Source: Roseburia sp.
GTDB taxonomy: Bacteria; Bacillota; Clostridia; Lachnospirales; Lachnospiraceae
Assembly (NCBI GenBank): GCA_023662875.1
Contig: JAMPIG010000023.1
Span: 1 to 43,028 of the forward strand
Direction: 5' to 3'
DNA: 43,028 nucleotides
The notes below the pieces were generated by a model that saw only the letters and a list, made by a program, of their open reading frames with translations, was not told the origin of the DNA and ran no database searches. The translations under genes were made by a program, and so were the position numbers. Of the stretch, positions 1 through 5,871 are shown piece by piece (positions within the stretch are counted from its first letter, which is position 1; every line of letters begins with the position of its first letter).

Positions 1-35
1 TTGAATTAAACAAATATTTTGTACTTTATGTATAA

Positions 36-67
36 GGCTTGCTTCTTTAAAAATCAAGCCCTTTTTT
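36..67 (+). terminator. Rho-independent terminator of an upstream gene
   Basis: GGCTTG (36-41) pairs with CAAGCC (55-60) around a 13-nt A/T-rich loop and is followed at once by CTTTTTT. This is a standard intrinsic terminator for plus-strand transcription coming from left of the window. It insulates the small genes that start at 177. Confidence 0.6.
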
Positions 68-93
68 ATTGCAAAAAAATTTTAAAAAAGTGC

Positions 94-122
94 TTGACGT
101 GTCGTCTTTTCAGAGTTAAGAT
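94..122 (+). promoter_or_regulatory. Sigma-A type promoter
   Basis: TTGACG (94-99) and TAAGAT (117-122) are separated by exactly 17 nt, each one mismatch from the consensus. Transcription should start near 129 and reach the genes at 177 and 419. This is the clearest housekeeping-type promoter in the window, so these two genes may be expressed independently of the phage lytic programme. Confidence 0.75.
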
Positions 123-176
123 ACACACACCTTAAGGGAAGAACAAAGAAAACGGAAGCAAGAAAGGCGGTACAAA

Positions 177-416
177 ATGGCAAAAAATTATATAGAATGT
201 CTTAATGAAGAATACGAAAAGGCCGAAACAGCTTTTAATGAAGCGAAGGCCGAAGCAATCCGGGAAATTGAAAATATGACTCCGTTTATAGCAGTAGACT
301 ACGGCGCGGGCTATGCTTCCCATATCGAAAGAATAACAAAGGCGGCGGCAAGCATGAAGGCAATAGCGGAAGCTCGTAGCGCGTATGAATATTTTTTAGA
401 AAAGAAGGAGGCCTAA
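177..416 (+). CDS. Hypothetical small protein (79 aa)
   Basis: The ATG at 177 follows an AAAGGCGG-like ribosome binding site about 7 nt upstream and lies downstream of the promoter at 94-122. The 79-residue product is predicted mostly helical and rich in Glu, Ala and Lys (AEAIREIE, AEARSAYEYFLEKKEA). It has no signal peptide or membrane segment. No family is recognised. It is the first gene of a two-gene plus-strand unit, 2 nt before the next gene, and runs against the direction of the rest of the phage. Plausible roles are a moron or a small regulatory protein; the sequence does not decide. Confidence 0.6.
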   Translation: MAKNYIECLNEEYEKAETAFNEAKAEAIREIENMTPFIAVDYGAGYASHIERITKAAASMKAIAEARSAYEYFLEKKEA

Positions 417-418
417 TT

Positions 419-715
419 ATGAAGCTGAATAAAGAAAAATTCTTAAAAACGGAAGTAGGGGCGGAGCTTAAGTGCTGTATTATCTCCTGGGACAAGGCTC
501 TGGATAGCTGTAGAAAATATTCCTGGGAAACGGAAGAATATAAGCGCAACCGCAAGGTCGCCGACTGGTGCCAGGCTCAATGGGAAGTTTATAAAATGGT
601 CCTCCGACAGTTCTTCGGCGTGGAATACTGCTTTACTCGGACGGATGAATATTTCGGCCTTGTAACCAAAAACGAGGAAAACTGGTTATTTAAAGTAGAA
701 CGGGCGGCGGCATAG
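419..715 (+). CDS. Hypothetical phage protein (98 aa)
   Basis: The start is ATG 419 with a strong AAGGAGG site at 405-411, inside the end of the preceding gene, so the two are translationally coupled. The soluble 98-aa product is aromatic- and Trp-rich; its second half contains FFGVEYCFTRTDEYFGL. Small proteins with a comparable FTRTDEYFG stretch are, from memory, common hypothetical proteins in clostridial phages; function is unknown. It is followed directly by the structured non-coding stretch at 725-1015, so the same transcript could carry that RNA in its 3' part. Confidence 0.6.
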   Translation: MKLNKEKFLKTEVGAELKCCIISWDKALDSCRKYSWETEEYKRNRKVADWCQAQWEVYKMVLRQFFGVEYCFTRTDEYFGLVTKNEENWLFKVERAAA

Positions 716-724
716 CTGCTGCCC

Positions 725-1015
725 TGGCACTAAACCACCGACGGCCGGTCCAAAGCCCGGCGGGAAGAAGTAAAGCAAGCTCCCCGGCTTGCGGGATGGG
801 TGCCATGTATAAATCAGGCTTCCCGGTCTGAATGTCGTTCAACAAGTTTTACTGATTTTTAATGTGAAAATCTTATAGCCGCCTGGGGAAGCGGTGCAAC
901 TTGTAAACCTCGTAGGCTCCGCGCCTGGCGCGTGGAAGAAAGGTAAAAGGTGATGTGTAGCCGAGCTCTGCAGGCTCTACCCTTCGGGCCGTATCGAAGG
1001 GCGACCGGGAAGTCT
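725..1015 (+). ncRNA. Candidate structured non-coding RNA
   Basis: This stretch has no credible ORF but many perfect pairings. Domain 1: TGGCAC (725-730) with GTGCCA (800-805), enclosing GCCGG (744-748)/CCGGC (757-761) and GCAAGC (775-780)/GCTTGC (787-792). Domain 2 is closed by a 13-bp long-range helix, 816-828 with 1003-1015, containing one G-U pair. Inside it are TGAA/TTCA (829-832/838-841); ACAAGTT/AACTTGT (842-848/898-904) enclosing GATTTT/AAAATC (854-859/867-872) and CCGC/GCGG (879-882/891-894); AGGC/GCCT (914-917/923-926); GAGC/GCTC (963-966/974-977); and CCTTCG/CGAAGG (981-986/995-1000). The strand is inferred from the flanking plus-strand genes and the TTTT after the closing helix. 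I do not recognise a known RNA family. Confidence 0.5.
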
Positions 1016-1031
1016 TTTATATAAAAATCTG

Positions 1032-1045
1032 TTGCGACGTCGCAA
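1032..1045. promoter_or_regulatory. 14-bp perfect palindrome, candidate operator
   Basis: TTGCGACGTCGCAA is a perfect palindrome ending 16 bases before the ATG of the AbrB-like gene. The same 14-mer recurs at 28071-28084 and 29035-29048. Its position suggests an operator for this gene, possibly autoregulatory; that role is inference. Confidence 0.5.
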
Positions 1046-1061
1046 GAAAGAAGCTGGAAAA

Positions 1062-1250
1062 ATGAAAGATAAAGAACGCCCCGCAAAGCGGGAATTAAAT
1101 TTAATGTTTGCAAAGGCAGGCTCCGGCTCTATAAGTTGCCGGGTCACTATTCCTAAGCCCTGGGCGGATGCCCTGGGTGCAAGTCCGGACGACCGTTCTG
1201 TCGTTGCCGTGTTCGACGGCGAGAAAATTATAATTTCTAAGAAAAAATAG
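1062..1250 (+). CDS. AbrB/MazE/SpoVT-type small DNA-binding protein
   Basis: The 62-aa product has a central GSGSISCRVTIPKPWADALG segment followed by DDRSVVAVFDGEKIIISKKK, the strand pattern of swapped-hairpin AbrB/SpoVT domains. The frame is open from a TTG at 1032, but that codon lies inside the palindrome, so ATG 1062 is preferred; the ribosome binding site is weak (GAAGCTGG). Such proteins are dimeric transition-state-type regulators or antitoxins. No toxin partner is adjacent. The gene is on the plus strand, convergent with the late operon; its last codons overlap the late-operon terminator. The palindrome just upstream could be its own site. A second AbrB-like gene lies at 39685-39864. 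Confidence 0.65.
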   Translation: MKDKERPAKRELNLMFAKAGSGSISCRVTIPKPWADALGASPDDRSVVAVFDGEKIIISKKK

Positions 1251-1279
1251 GCCCCAACTGCGAAGCTGCAGCGGGGCCT
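1241..1279 (-). terminator. Rho-independent terminator of the late operon
   Basis: AGGCCCC (1249-1255) pairs with GGGGCCT (1273-1279), with an inner CTGC/GCAG stem (1258-1261/1268-1271). Read on the minus strand the hairpin is followed by ATTTTTTCTT, a proper U-tract. On the plus strand there is no U-tract. It therefore ends late transcription 93 nt after the endolysin stop codon, and its U-tract is the complement of the lysine-rich 3' end of the AbrB-like gene. Confidence 0.75.
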
Positions 1280-1371
1280 TCCCTGCGTCCTGGGGCCTGG
1301 GGTTTTACCCCCTAAGACCCCCTCCTGGCGCACATCATACTACACCCTTTTTAATCAGTCAAGCGGTATTC

Positions 1372-2955
1372 TTAAAGTTTCTCAAGGATGGAAGGGTGCG
1401 CCCATCCCTGGCGTACTCCGCCCGGCTTCGCGGCAAGGCCTATATAATATTTATATGTCGCGCTGCTTACCAGGCCTACGACGTACATCGTCGCTCCGTT
1501 CTTCGTGATCGCTCCTCCGGTTCCGTTTCCGTTCCCGTAGAAAGTCCCGGTAACTTTTACCTTGTCCCCTATGGCGTAGGAAGTGACGGCGCTGCCGGTG
1601 CTGGTGCTGGCTCCTGTTGTTGTGACGTATGCTGCGGAAACAAAGCCGTACTTACCGGCCTTATTTTTAATATAATACCACTTGGAACCGTCGGCCGCCT
1701 TAAGCTCGTCGCAGATGCTTATCTCCTCTCCGTCTGCAAGCGGGCTAAAGCTGCATTCGCCGTTCTCTGTCCCGGCCCACTTCCTTACCTTCAGCGTGGT
1801 GGTGGTTCGGCCGGTCCACTTCGTTTCCCTGCTCAAGCTGCCGCCGCTGCTTCCGGATCCGGTGCTGGTGCCGGTGCTGGTGGTGGTTCCTGCTGCCGGT
1901 GCCGCGCTGCTGTTTGCAGTATACTTCGGGCAAATAAAGCCCCGGATATATCTGCCGTTTACTTTAAGTTCCCGTACTCCTACGGCGTTACTCATATTAC
2001 CCTCAATAACATAAATCGTGCTTCCCTCAACTTTCCAAACGGTCCCGACGTGCTCCGGGCTCCCCTGGTTGTCTGTGGTGGCGTAGTTCGCGCCGTCGTC
2101 CCAATCGTATAAGACGGCGTCTCCCGGTGCCGGTATGTAAGCATCGTTTTCCTGCCAGATGCCCATCCGCTTCGCTGCCTCAATCAAATAATAGCAGCTA
2201 CATTCTACGGGCATAATCGCCGTATAGCCTGCCTTCGCTGCTGCCGCGCTCCAGGTTCCCGCGCACCAGGCGTCCGTGTAAGATAATTTGTAACCGCGCG
2301 GGCGCGGGCTCAAGGTGTTATAAAGGTCGATGATCGCCTTGTGGGTGCTGTCTCCCTGCTTCGCTCCGCGCCATCCTAAAAGAATATTTACAATGACGTT
2401 TCTATCGTATGCCATATCTTTGTTGCCTCCTTCCTGTGCCTGTTTATAAAGTTTCTCGTACTCCAGCCCGTAACCTGCGCGCTTATCCTGGGCCGCCTTG
2501 CTCTGGTCCGCCGGTGCCTCAAACTTAAGCATAACTGCGCTGGAAGCCTCGCTTATGCTGGCGGCTGCCTTAAGTACCTTAAGGACGGCCGGGAAGCTCT
2601 CAGAAAGCTCTTTGTAAATAAATTCTTTCTGCGTCTCCAGGTCGCCTACGGATTTCCCCTTGCTTCGGTGGTATTCAAGCATGGCCTGTTTCCGGCTCCA
2701 ATAAGTCCACTGTGCCAGGCCGTAGCCTGCAGCGTCGCGTATGAAGTTTGTATAACTTCCGGCGTCTACTGCTGCCGTGTAGCTCTCATCCGTGAAGCCG
2801 AGCTTTTTCTCGTAGCTGTTCTGCAGGTTCTTCGGGTTAAGCTGACTCTCTGCGTATAAATTCCCCATAAGGCCAAAAATACCAAAATCGCAAAGGCCGC
2901 GCGCCTTATAGAAGTCGTAAAAGCCCTGCTCTAAAGTTCCCCACTTAATTGCCAT
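1372..2955 (-). CDS. Modular endolysin: phage-tail-lysozyme-like + CHAP + two wall-binding-like domains
   Basis: The 527-aa product lyses the host peptidoglycan. Residues about 1-175 resemble the phage tail lysozyme family (GLMGNLYAESQLNP, AAGYGLAQWTYWSRK). Residues about 185-345 form a CHAP amidase/endopeptidase with the nucleophile in DAWCAGTWS (Cys near 231) and a His in PEHVGTVW (near 302). An SH3b-like domain (about 380-450) and a second small C-terminal domain starting YAIGDKVKV follow. ATG 2955 is chosen over a longer frame to 2991 because AGGAGG lies 7 nt upstream of it. An in-frame ATG at 2415 (residue 181) has its own AGGAGG (2426-2431) and could yield a 347-aa CHAP-SH3 isoform. There is no signal peptide, so export depends on the holin. 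Confidence 0.88.
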   Translation of the reverse strand: MAIKWGTLEQGFYDFYKARGLCDFGIFGLMGNLYAESQLNPKNLQNSYEKKLGFTDESYTAAVDAGSYTNFIRDAAGYGLAQWTYWSRKQAMLEYHRSKGKSVGDLETQKEFIYKELSESFPAVLKVLKAAASISEASSAVMLKFEAPADQSKAAQDKRAGYGLEYEKLYKQAQEGGNKDMAYDRNVIVNILLGWRGAKQGDSTHKAIIDLYNTLSPRPRGYKLSYTDAWCAGTWSAAAAKAGYTAIMPVECSCYYLIEAAKRMGIWQENDAYIPAPGDAVLYDWDDGANYATTDNQGSPEHVGTVWKVEGSTIYVIEGNMSNAVGVRELKVNGRYIRGFICPKYTANSSAAPAAGTTTSTGTSTGSGSSGGSLSRETKWTGRTTTTLKVRKWAGTENGECSFSPLADGEEISICDELKAADGSKWYYIKNKAGKYGFVSAAYVTTTGASTSTGSAVTSYAIGDKVKVTGTFYGNGNGTGGAITKNGATMYVVGLVSSATYKYYIGLAAKPGGVRQGWAHPSILEKL

Positions 2956-3031
2956 AACTGTCCTCCTGCTCAAATCGAAAAAGGGCGGCAAGCTGCCGCC
3001 CGGTTCTGTGTGTTGTGGCTCTCCTCCGCTC

Positions 3032-3268
3032 TTACTCCTCGGATTCCTCCACCTCGATGCCGATCTCCGCCTCGGTGTTGGCCGCGTCGGTCAGGCCCTC
3101 GCCGATAATGTAGGCTACAACGGAAGCCCCGGCCATAATAAGCGCCGTTACCTGCGTCGCGGTGCTGTCGGTGCCGCCCGTCGCTACGATCATCATGGAA
3201 ACGAAGGAAGCGACCGCCGTCCAAAGTTTCCGGCTCGTAAGTTTTCTTACCCAGTTAATCTGTTTCAT
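3032..3268 (-). CDS. Holin (small two-TM membrane protein)
   Basis: The 78-aa protein has a short basic N-terminus (MKQINWVRKLTSRKLW), then hydrophobic segments at about residues 15-33 and 38-58, and a strongly acidic tail (EAEIGIEVEESEE). Small size, two membrane segments, a charged tail and position just upstream of the endolysin match a class II-type phage holin, which forms membrane lesions that release the endolysin at the time of lysis. ATG 3268 has a good AGGAGG site 9-10 nt upstream. The call rests on architecture and context; I do not assign a named holin family with certainty. Confidence 0.7.
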   Translation of the reverse strand: MKQINWVRKLTSRKLWTAVASFVSMMIVATGGTDSTATQVTALIMAGASVVAYIIGEGLTDAANTEAEIGIEVEESEE

Positions 3269-3297
3269 AGTGTTATCCTCCTTTAAGGTTTTATTTT

Positions 3298-3325
3298 GCG
3301 CCGGTGCTGCTCTGCGATCCGGCGC
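3298..3325. other. GC-rich perfect hairpin between lysis genes
   Basis: GCGCCGG (3298-3304) and CCGGCGC (3319-3325) form a perfect 7-bp stem with a 14-nt loop. On the coding strand it is followed by A-rich sequence rather than a U-tract, so it is not a canonical terminator. It lies between the one-TM protein and the holin and may affect mRNA stability or lysis timing. Confidence 0.4.
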
Positions 3326-3341
3326 GGTTGTTCTGCGGTGG

Positions 3342-3611
3342 CTACTTGTGCGCCTCCTGGTTCATGTGTTTCTCAATCTTATCAATGGCCGCCGTCACGG
3401 GGCCGTTGCAGCCCTTCTCCTTAAGCCCCTGCAAACAAGCTAAAACTCCGTAGGTCAAAAGGCACATTTCTTCCTTCATGGCTCTTATGTCCTCGTCTTG
3501 CTTGTTCTGCCGCTGGTACCAGCGGTAAGCTGAAAAAAGCGCACCCAGTAATGCCGTTCCGGCTCCCAATACGGCGGCCGCTGTTATAATGGTCTGAGCG
3601 TCTACATACAT
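3342..3611 (-). CDS. One-TM lysis-cassette protein (holin-like or accessory)
   Basis: The 89-aa product has an N-terminal hydrophobic segment (residues about 7-29, AAAVLGAGTALLGALF), then a basic stretch (RWYQRQNK) and a mostly helical cytoplasmic tail with KEEMCLLTYGVLACLQGLKEKG. One membrane helix plus a soluble tail, and location between tail genes and holin, suit a second holin, an antiholin or a XhlA-type accessory lysis protein. Which one cannot be told from sequence alone. The GAAGGAGGG-type ribosome binding site is close upstream of ATG 3611. The terminator-like hairpin at 3641-3684 separates it from the preceding gene. Confidence 0.55.
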   Translation of the reverse strand: MYVDAQTIITAAAVLGAGTALLGALFSAYRWYQRQNKQDEDIRAMKEEMCLLTYGVLACLQGLKEKGCNGPVTAAIDKIEKHMNQEAHK

Positions 3612-3640
3612 CCTGCTCTCCCTCCTTCCTGCAATAAAAT

Positions 3641-3684
3641 AAGCCCTCTCTGCGGCGCGCTGTACGCCGTTTCCTGGGCTTTTT
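3641..3684. terminator. Terminator-like hairpin before the lysis cassette
   Basis: AAGCCC (3641-3646) pairs with GGGCTT (3676-3681); an inner CGGCG (3653-3657)/CGCCG (3665-3669) stem completes the structure. Both flanks are U-rich in their own direction (TTTTT on plus; ATTTTATT on minus), so it could work both ways. It lies inside the late operon and would reduce transcription of the lysis genes relative to the tail genes. Confidence 0.5.
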
Positions 3685-3703
3685 GCCTTTTAGTGTGGAA
3701 TTG

Positions 3704-3898
3704 TTAGTCTAAGCCGATTCCGGCCCTTATTTGCGCCGCCTGGTTAATCCTGGCAACGCAGGGAAGGCTCCCGGCCTCCTCGGCGCTTATATGCTGCATA
3801 AGAAGTATGAAAAGCTCGTCAATTACGCCAGACTGGATCCGTATAATTGCGTTTTGCTGCTCAACTATCTTAAGCGGGTCTATGTCTCTATTCCCCAT
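3704..3898 (-). CDS. Hypothetical small protein after XkdX (64 aa)
   Basis: The soluble 64-aa product has a helical first half (IVEQQNAIIRIQSGVIDELFILL) and ends AAQIRAGIGLD. Its ATG (3898) lies inside the last codons of the XkdX-like gene (stop at 3888), so the two are translationally coupled by an 11-base overlap. The helical segment could form a coiled coil. Its position between XkdX and the holin genes is that of small accessory tail or lysis proteins of unknown role. No family is recognised. Confidence 0.6.
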   Translation of the reverse strand: MGNRDIDPLKIVEQQNAIIRIQSGVIDELFILLMQHISAEEAGSLPCVARINQAAQIRAGIGLD

Positions 3899-4031
3899 AA
3901 GCCTCCCCCGTGATCTCCTGGTAGTCGGCCTCGGTGATGGTTCCCTTCTCTACCCGTTCCCCGACCTGCTCCTTCGTAACTCTGCCCGCCGTGTAAAGCC
4001 GTTTAAGGCTGCTTACTAAAATACTTGCCAT
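3888..4031 (-). CDS. XkdX-family phage protein (47 aa)
   Basis: The 47-aa product begins MASILVSSLKRLYTAGRVTK and continues through EKGTITEADYQEITGEAYGE, the conserved pattern of the XkdX family. These are very small phage proteins encoded near holin and endolysin genes in Gram-positive phages; the function is unknown. The ATG at 4031 overlaps the stop of the preceding gene in a TAATG arrangement, and its 3' end overlaps the next gene by 11 bases. It was found by direct reading because of its short length. The match to the family is by recognised motif and context. Confidence 0.8.
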   Translation of the reverse strand: MASILVSSLKRLYTAGRVTKEQVGERVEKGTITEADYQEITGEAYGE

Positions 4032-4306
4032 TATAAAAGTCCTCCTTCCATAAGCTGCATCGTGTACTCGTCAATAGCCGCGTTCACGGCCTCCTTCGTC
4101 TGGATCTCCTCAATGCTCTTAAGCATCGCGTATTCGTTCTCGGTGATCTCCCGGCTCTCGCATACGTAGTCGGTATATGCTGCCATGCCGTCCCGCTCCT
4201 CGTGCTCCTGCTCCGTAATGTTCCGGCGCTGGATATAAAGGTTAGGCGCTACAAGCTGCAGCTCCTCCGGCCGGTGATCGCTTCTTTCCTCTGTCCACTG
4301 CTTCAT
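4031..4306 (-). CDS. Hypothetical phage tail-region protein (91 aa)
   Basis: ATG 4306 is preceded by a strong AGGAGG site and lies inside the 3' end of the reverse transcriptase gene (65-base overlap in another frame). The 91-aa soluble product has a variable N-terminus (LQLVAPNLYIQRRNI) and a conserved-looking C-terminal half (YVCESREITENEYAMLKSIE, AIDEYTMQLMEGGLL). Proteins of this kind sit between tail fibres and XkdX in many clostridial phages; function is unknown. It is not avd-like: it is shorter and lacks the four-helix pattern. The arrangement suggests that the DGR cassette sits between the tail fibre and a gene that normally follows it. Confidence 0.65.
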   Translation of the reverse strand: MKQWTEERSDHRPEELQLVAPNLYIQRRNITEQEHEERDGMAAYTDYVCESREITENEYAMLKSIEEIQTKEAVNAAIDEYTMQLMEGGLL

Positions 4307-5477
4307 GGTTCTGCCTCCTATCTAATTTTGAAATAATTGCTTTAAGCCTGCTCAAGCGTATTAAGAAAGGTTTTATATAATCCCGGTAGCAATCGTAAGA
4401 GTCGGTATGCGTAAACCATCCCATATAGCTTAACATGGCTTTTATGTGTTTCGTAAAGTAGCCGCGCCCGGCTTCCCTGGCCCTGTGCATCTTTTTGGCC
4501 AGCCTGGTAGCTGCAAGCATAACGCGCCTCCGGATCGTGGTTCTGTCCCGGAAGAAAAGGAAGCCCATAAAATCAAGGGGCCGCCCTATGGCTTTCCCGT
4601 TGCGCTTTACAAAGTGAAACTTGCAGACCTGGTAAGTGTTCTTCAACTTAAGCCGGAAGCGTCGGCCTATAAATTTCCGGATTTCTATTATTGCCTGGTG
4701 TAGCTTCTTTTTGTTGTCGTCGAATATGGTCATATCGTCCATGTATCGCTCGTACTTATCAAAGCCCAGGATCTTTGTTATAAAATGGTCTAAAGGTTCA
4801 AGTAAATAATTCGCCAGCCACTGGGAAATATAGAAGCCTAAAGGAATACCCTTTTTAAACTCCTGCAGGCAAAGCTGAATAAAGTATAAAAACCACTCAT
4901 CCTTAATCCGGATCCGAAGCTCCCGCAAAAGAATATTTAAGCGTATGCTGTCGTAAAAATGGCGGATGTCAATCTTCGCAAAGTTGCGGATTCCTTTTCC
5001 CTTGCTGAACCAGCGTAAAAGCTGCTTCTTTCCGTAGTGCCCGCCGCGCTTCGGAAAACTCCCGCAAGAAAACGGGTAAGCCGTGGCCATTATAATAGGC
5101 TCCAAAACAAGCACTATTATGTGGTGCAGCCATTGCTCGTGTATCTCCGGCATGTATATTTTCCGGCGTTTCCCGTGTTCCTCTATGATCTTCGGTGTGT
5201 GCCGTTTGGGCTTAAATGCCAGCTCCGGGTGCTCAACTGGGACGCCCGGCGGTTTCGTGTTCTCAATCATGCGCCGCATCGCTGCGACCTCGTTGTCAAG
5301 ATCGGCGTCTATCGCCTGTATTTCCTTCCGTTTCGTTTTGCCTTTACGTAAGTTTTTGTATGCCTTCCGGATCGTTTCCTCCTCAAGCATACGGCGATAC
5401 AAATATTTGTATTGTTTAGCGCCTCCCGGTGGGGCGGCTTCCTCCTCGGCTTTCCGCCATAACTCTTTCCTCCGCAT
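4242..5477 (-). CDS. DGR reverse transcriptase
   Basis: The 411-aa product reverse-transcribes the template-repeat RNA to make mutated cDNA for mutagenic homing. Visible RT motifs in order: KIDIRHFYDSI (first catalytic Asp), GIPLGFYISQWLAN (about residues 211-223; the IPLG...SQ pattern is diagnostic of DGR enzymes), RYMDDM (about 243-248, catalytic YMDD box), KLKNTYQVCKF and PLDFMGFLFF (thumb-proximal motifs). The N-terminal 110 residues are basic and helical. ATG 5477 is preferred over TTG 5483 because TAGGAG lies correctly upstream. The last 22 or so residues are encoded within the start of the next gene in another frame. The gene follows TR directly. Group II intron RTs are excluded: there is no maturase domain and no intron structure. 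Confidence 0.95.
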   Translation of the reverse strand: MRRKELWRKAEEEAAPPGGAKQYKYLYRRMLEEETIRKAYKNLRKGKTKRKEIQAIDADLDNEVAAMRRMIENTKPPGVPVEHPELAFKPKRHTPKIIEEHGKRRKIYMPEIHEQWLHHIIVLVLEPIIMATAYPFSCGSFPKRGGHYGKKQLLRWFSKGKGIRNFAKIDIRHFYDSIRLNILLRELRIRIKDEWFLYFIQLCLQEFKKGIPLGFYISQWLANYLLEPLDHFITKILGFDKYERYMDDMTIFDDNKKKLHQAIIEIRKFIGRRFRLKLKNTYQVCKFHFVKRNGKAIGRPLDFMGFLFFRDRTTIRRRVMLAATRLAKKMHRAREAGRGYFTKHIKAMLSYMGWFTHTDSYDCYRDYIKPFLIRLSRLKAIISKLDRRQNHEAVDRGKKRSPAGGAAACSA

Positions 5478-5483
5478 AAACAA

Positions 5484-5669
5484 ACTCCTATAAGAATATT
5501 TTTTCTTCTATCCTCTACGGACGGCAGGTGCGACCGCTTTACCGCCCGCCCTGTATCAAGTTAATTTACCACTTACCTCTCCAATAATGGCGGTTAAGAC
5601 GTGTTTCAACGTCCAGGGGTGTAGGAAGGGGACCGGCTTTAGGTTTATTCTCCGTTGTGGATAGAATAA
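5484..5669 (-). other. Non-coding DGR spacer between TR and reverse transcriptase
   Basis: About 190 bases with no ORF of useful length. By analogy with characterised DGRs, RNA downstream of TR is needed for cDNA priming, so this probably belongs to the functional template RNA. Inverted segments such as GGCGGTAAAGCGG are visible on the minus strand, but I cannot give a confident fold. No avd gene fits here. Confidence 0.6.
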
Positions 5670-5778
5670 GGCGGCCCCGATGTTCCAGTTCGCGTTCCCG
5701 GCGGTGTTGTTCCAATTACGCGCGCGCGGGCCTCCATTCCGGCCGTTGTTGCAATTACCGAAGCGAAGGGCGACCGCC
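5670..5778 (-). repeat. DGR template repeat (TR)
   Basis: This 109-bp segment is 90% identical (98/109) to 5908-6016 at a constant offset of 238 and without gaps. Differences are at 5683, 5690, 5706, 5707, 5708, 5716, 5733, 5737, 5738, 5747 and 5749. Ten of the eleven are T on the plus strand, that is A in the coding-strand template; TR has 23 such positions. In the frame of the target gene TR carries ten AAC/AAT codons, which cannot give a stop codon by substituting the first two bases. The segment lies between target gene and reverse transcriptase. Confidence 0.96.
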
Positions 5779-5840
5779 CCAGGTGACGCCGGTCCTCTCC
5801 CCTATTTTATTTACGTTTAATTAAAAGCAAATTTTATCTA

Positions 5841-5866
5841 CTGGGGGAATTGCTACGCACCCCCAG
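5841..5866. other. Hairpin/cruciform just downstream of the variable gene
   Basis: CTGGGGG (5841-5847) and CCCCCAG (5860-5866) form a perfect 7-bp inverted repeat with a 12-nt loop, 6 bases after the stop codon of the variable protein. In the Bordetella phage DGR a hairpin just 3' of the variable repeat promotes homing; this one has a comparable position. There is no U-tract on either side, so a terminator role is less likely. Confidence 0.55.
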
Positions 5867-5871
5867 ACCCC

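Noticed and set aside
995-1007. 13-base match CGAAGGGCGACCG between the left-end RNA region and the DGR repeats
   Set aside because: A 13-mer match is expected several times by chance in 43 kb, there is no further similarity at either side, and the match is palindrome-independent; no third repeat copy is supported.
1249-1279. Terminator for the plus-strand AbrB-like gene
   Set aside because: On the plus strand the stem is followed by TCCCTGCG rather than a U-tract; the structure works on the minus strand.
4031-4306. The 91-aa gene beside the reverse transcriptase as Avd
   Set aside because: Too short, without the helical bundle pattern; it resembles a general tail-region protein found next to XkdX.
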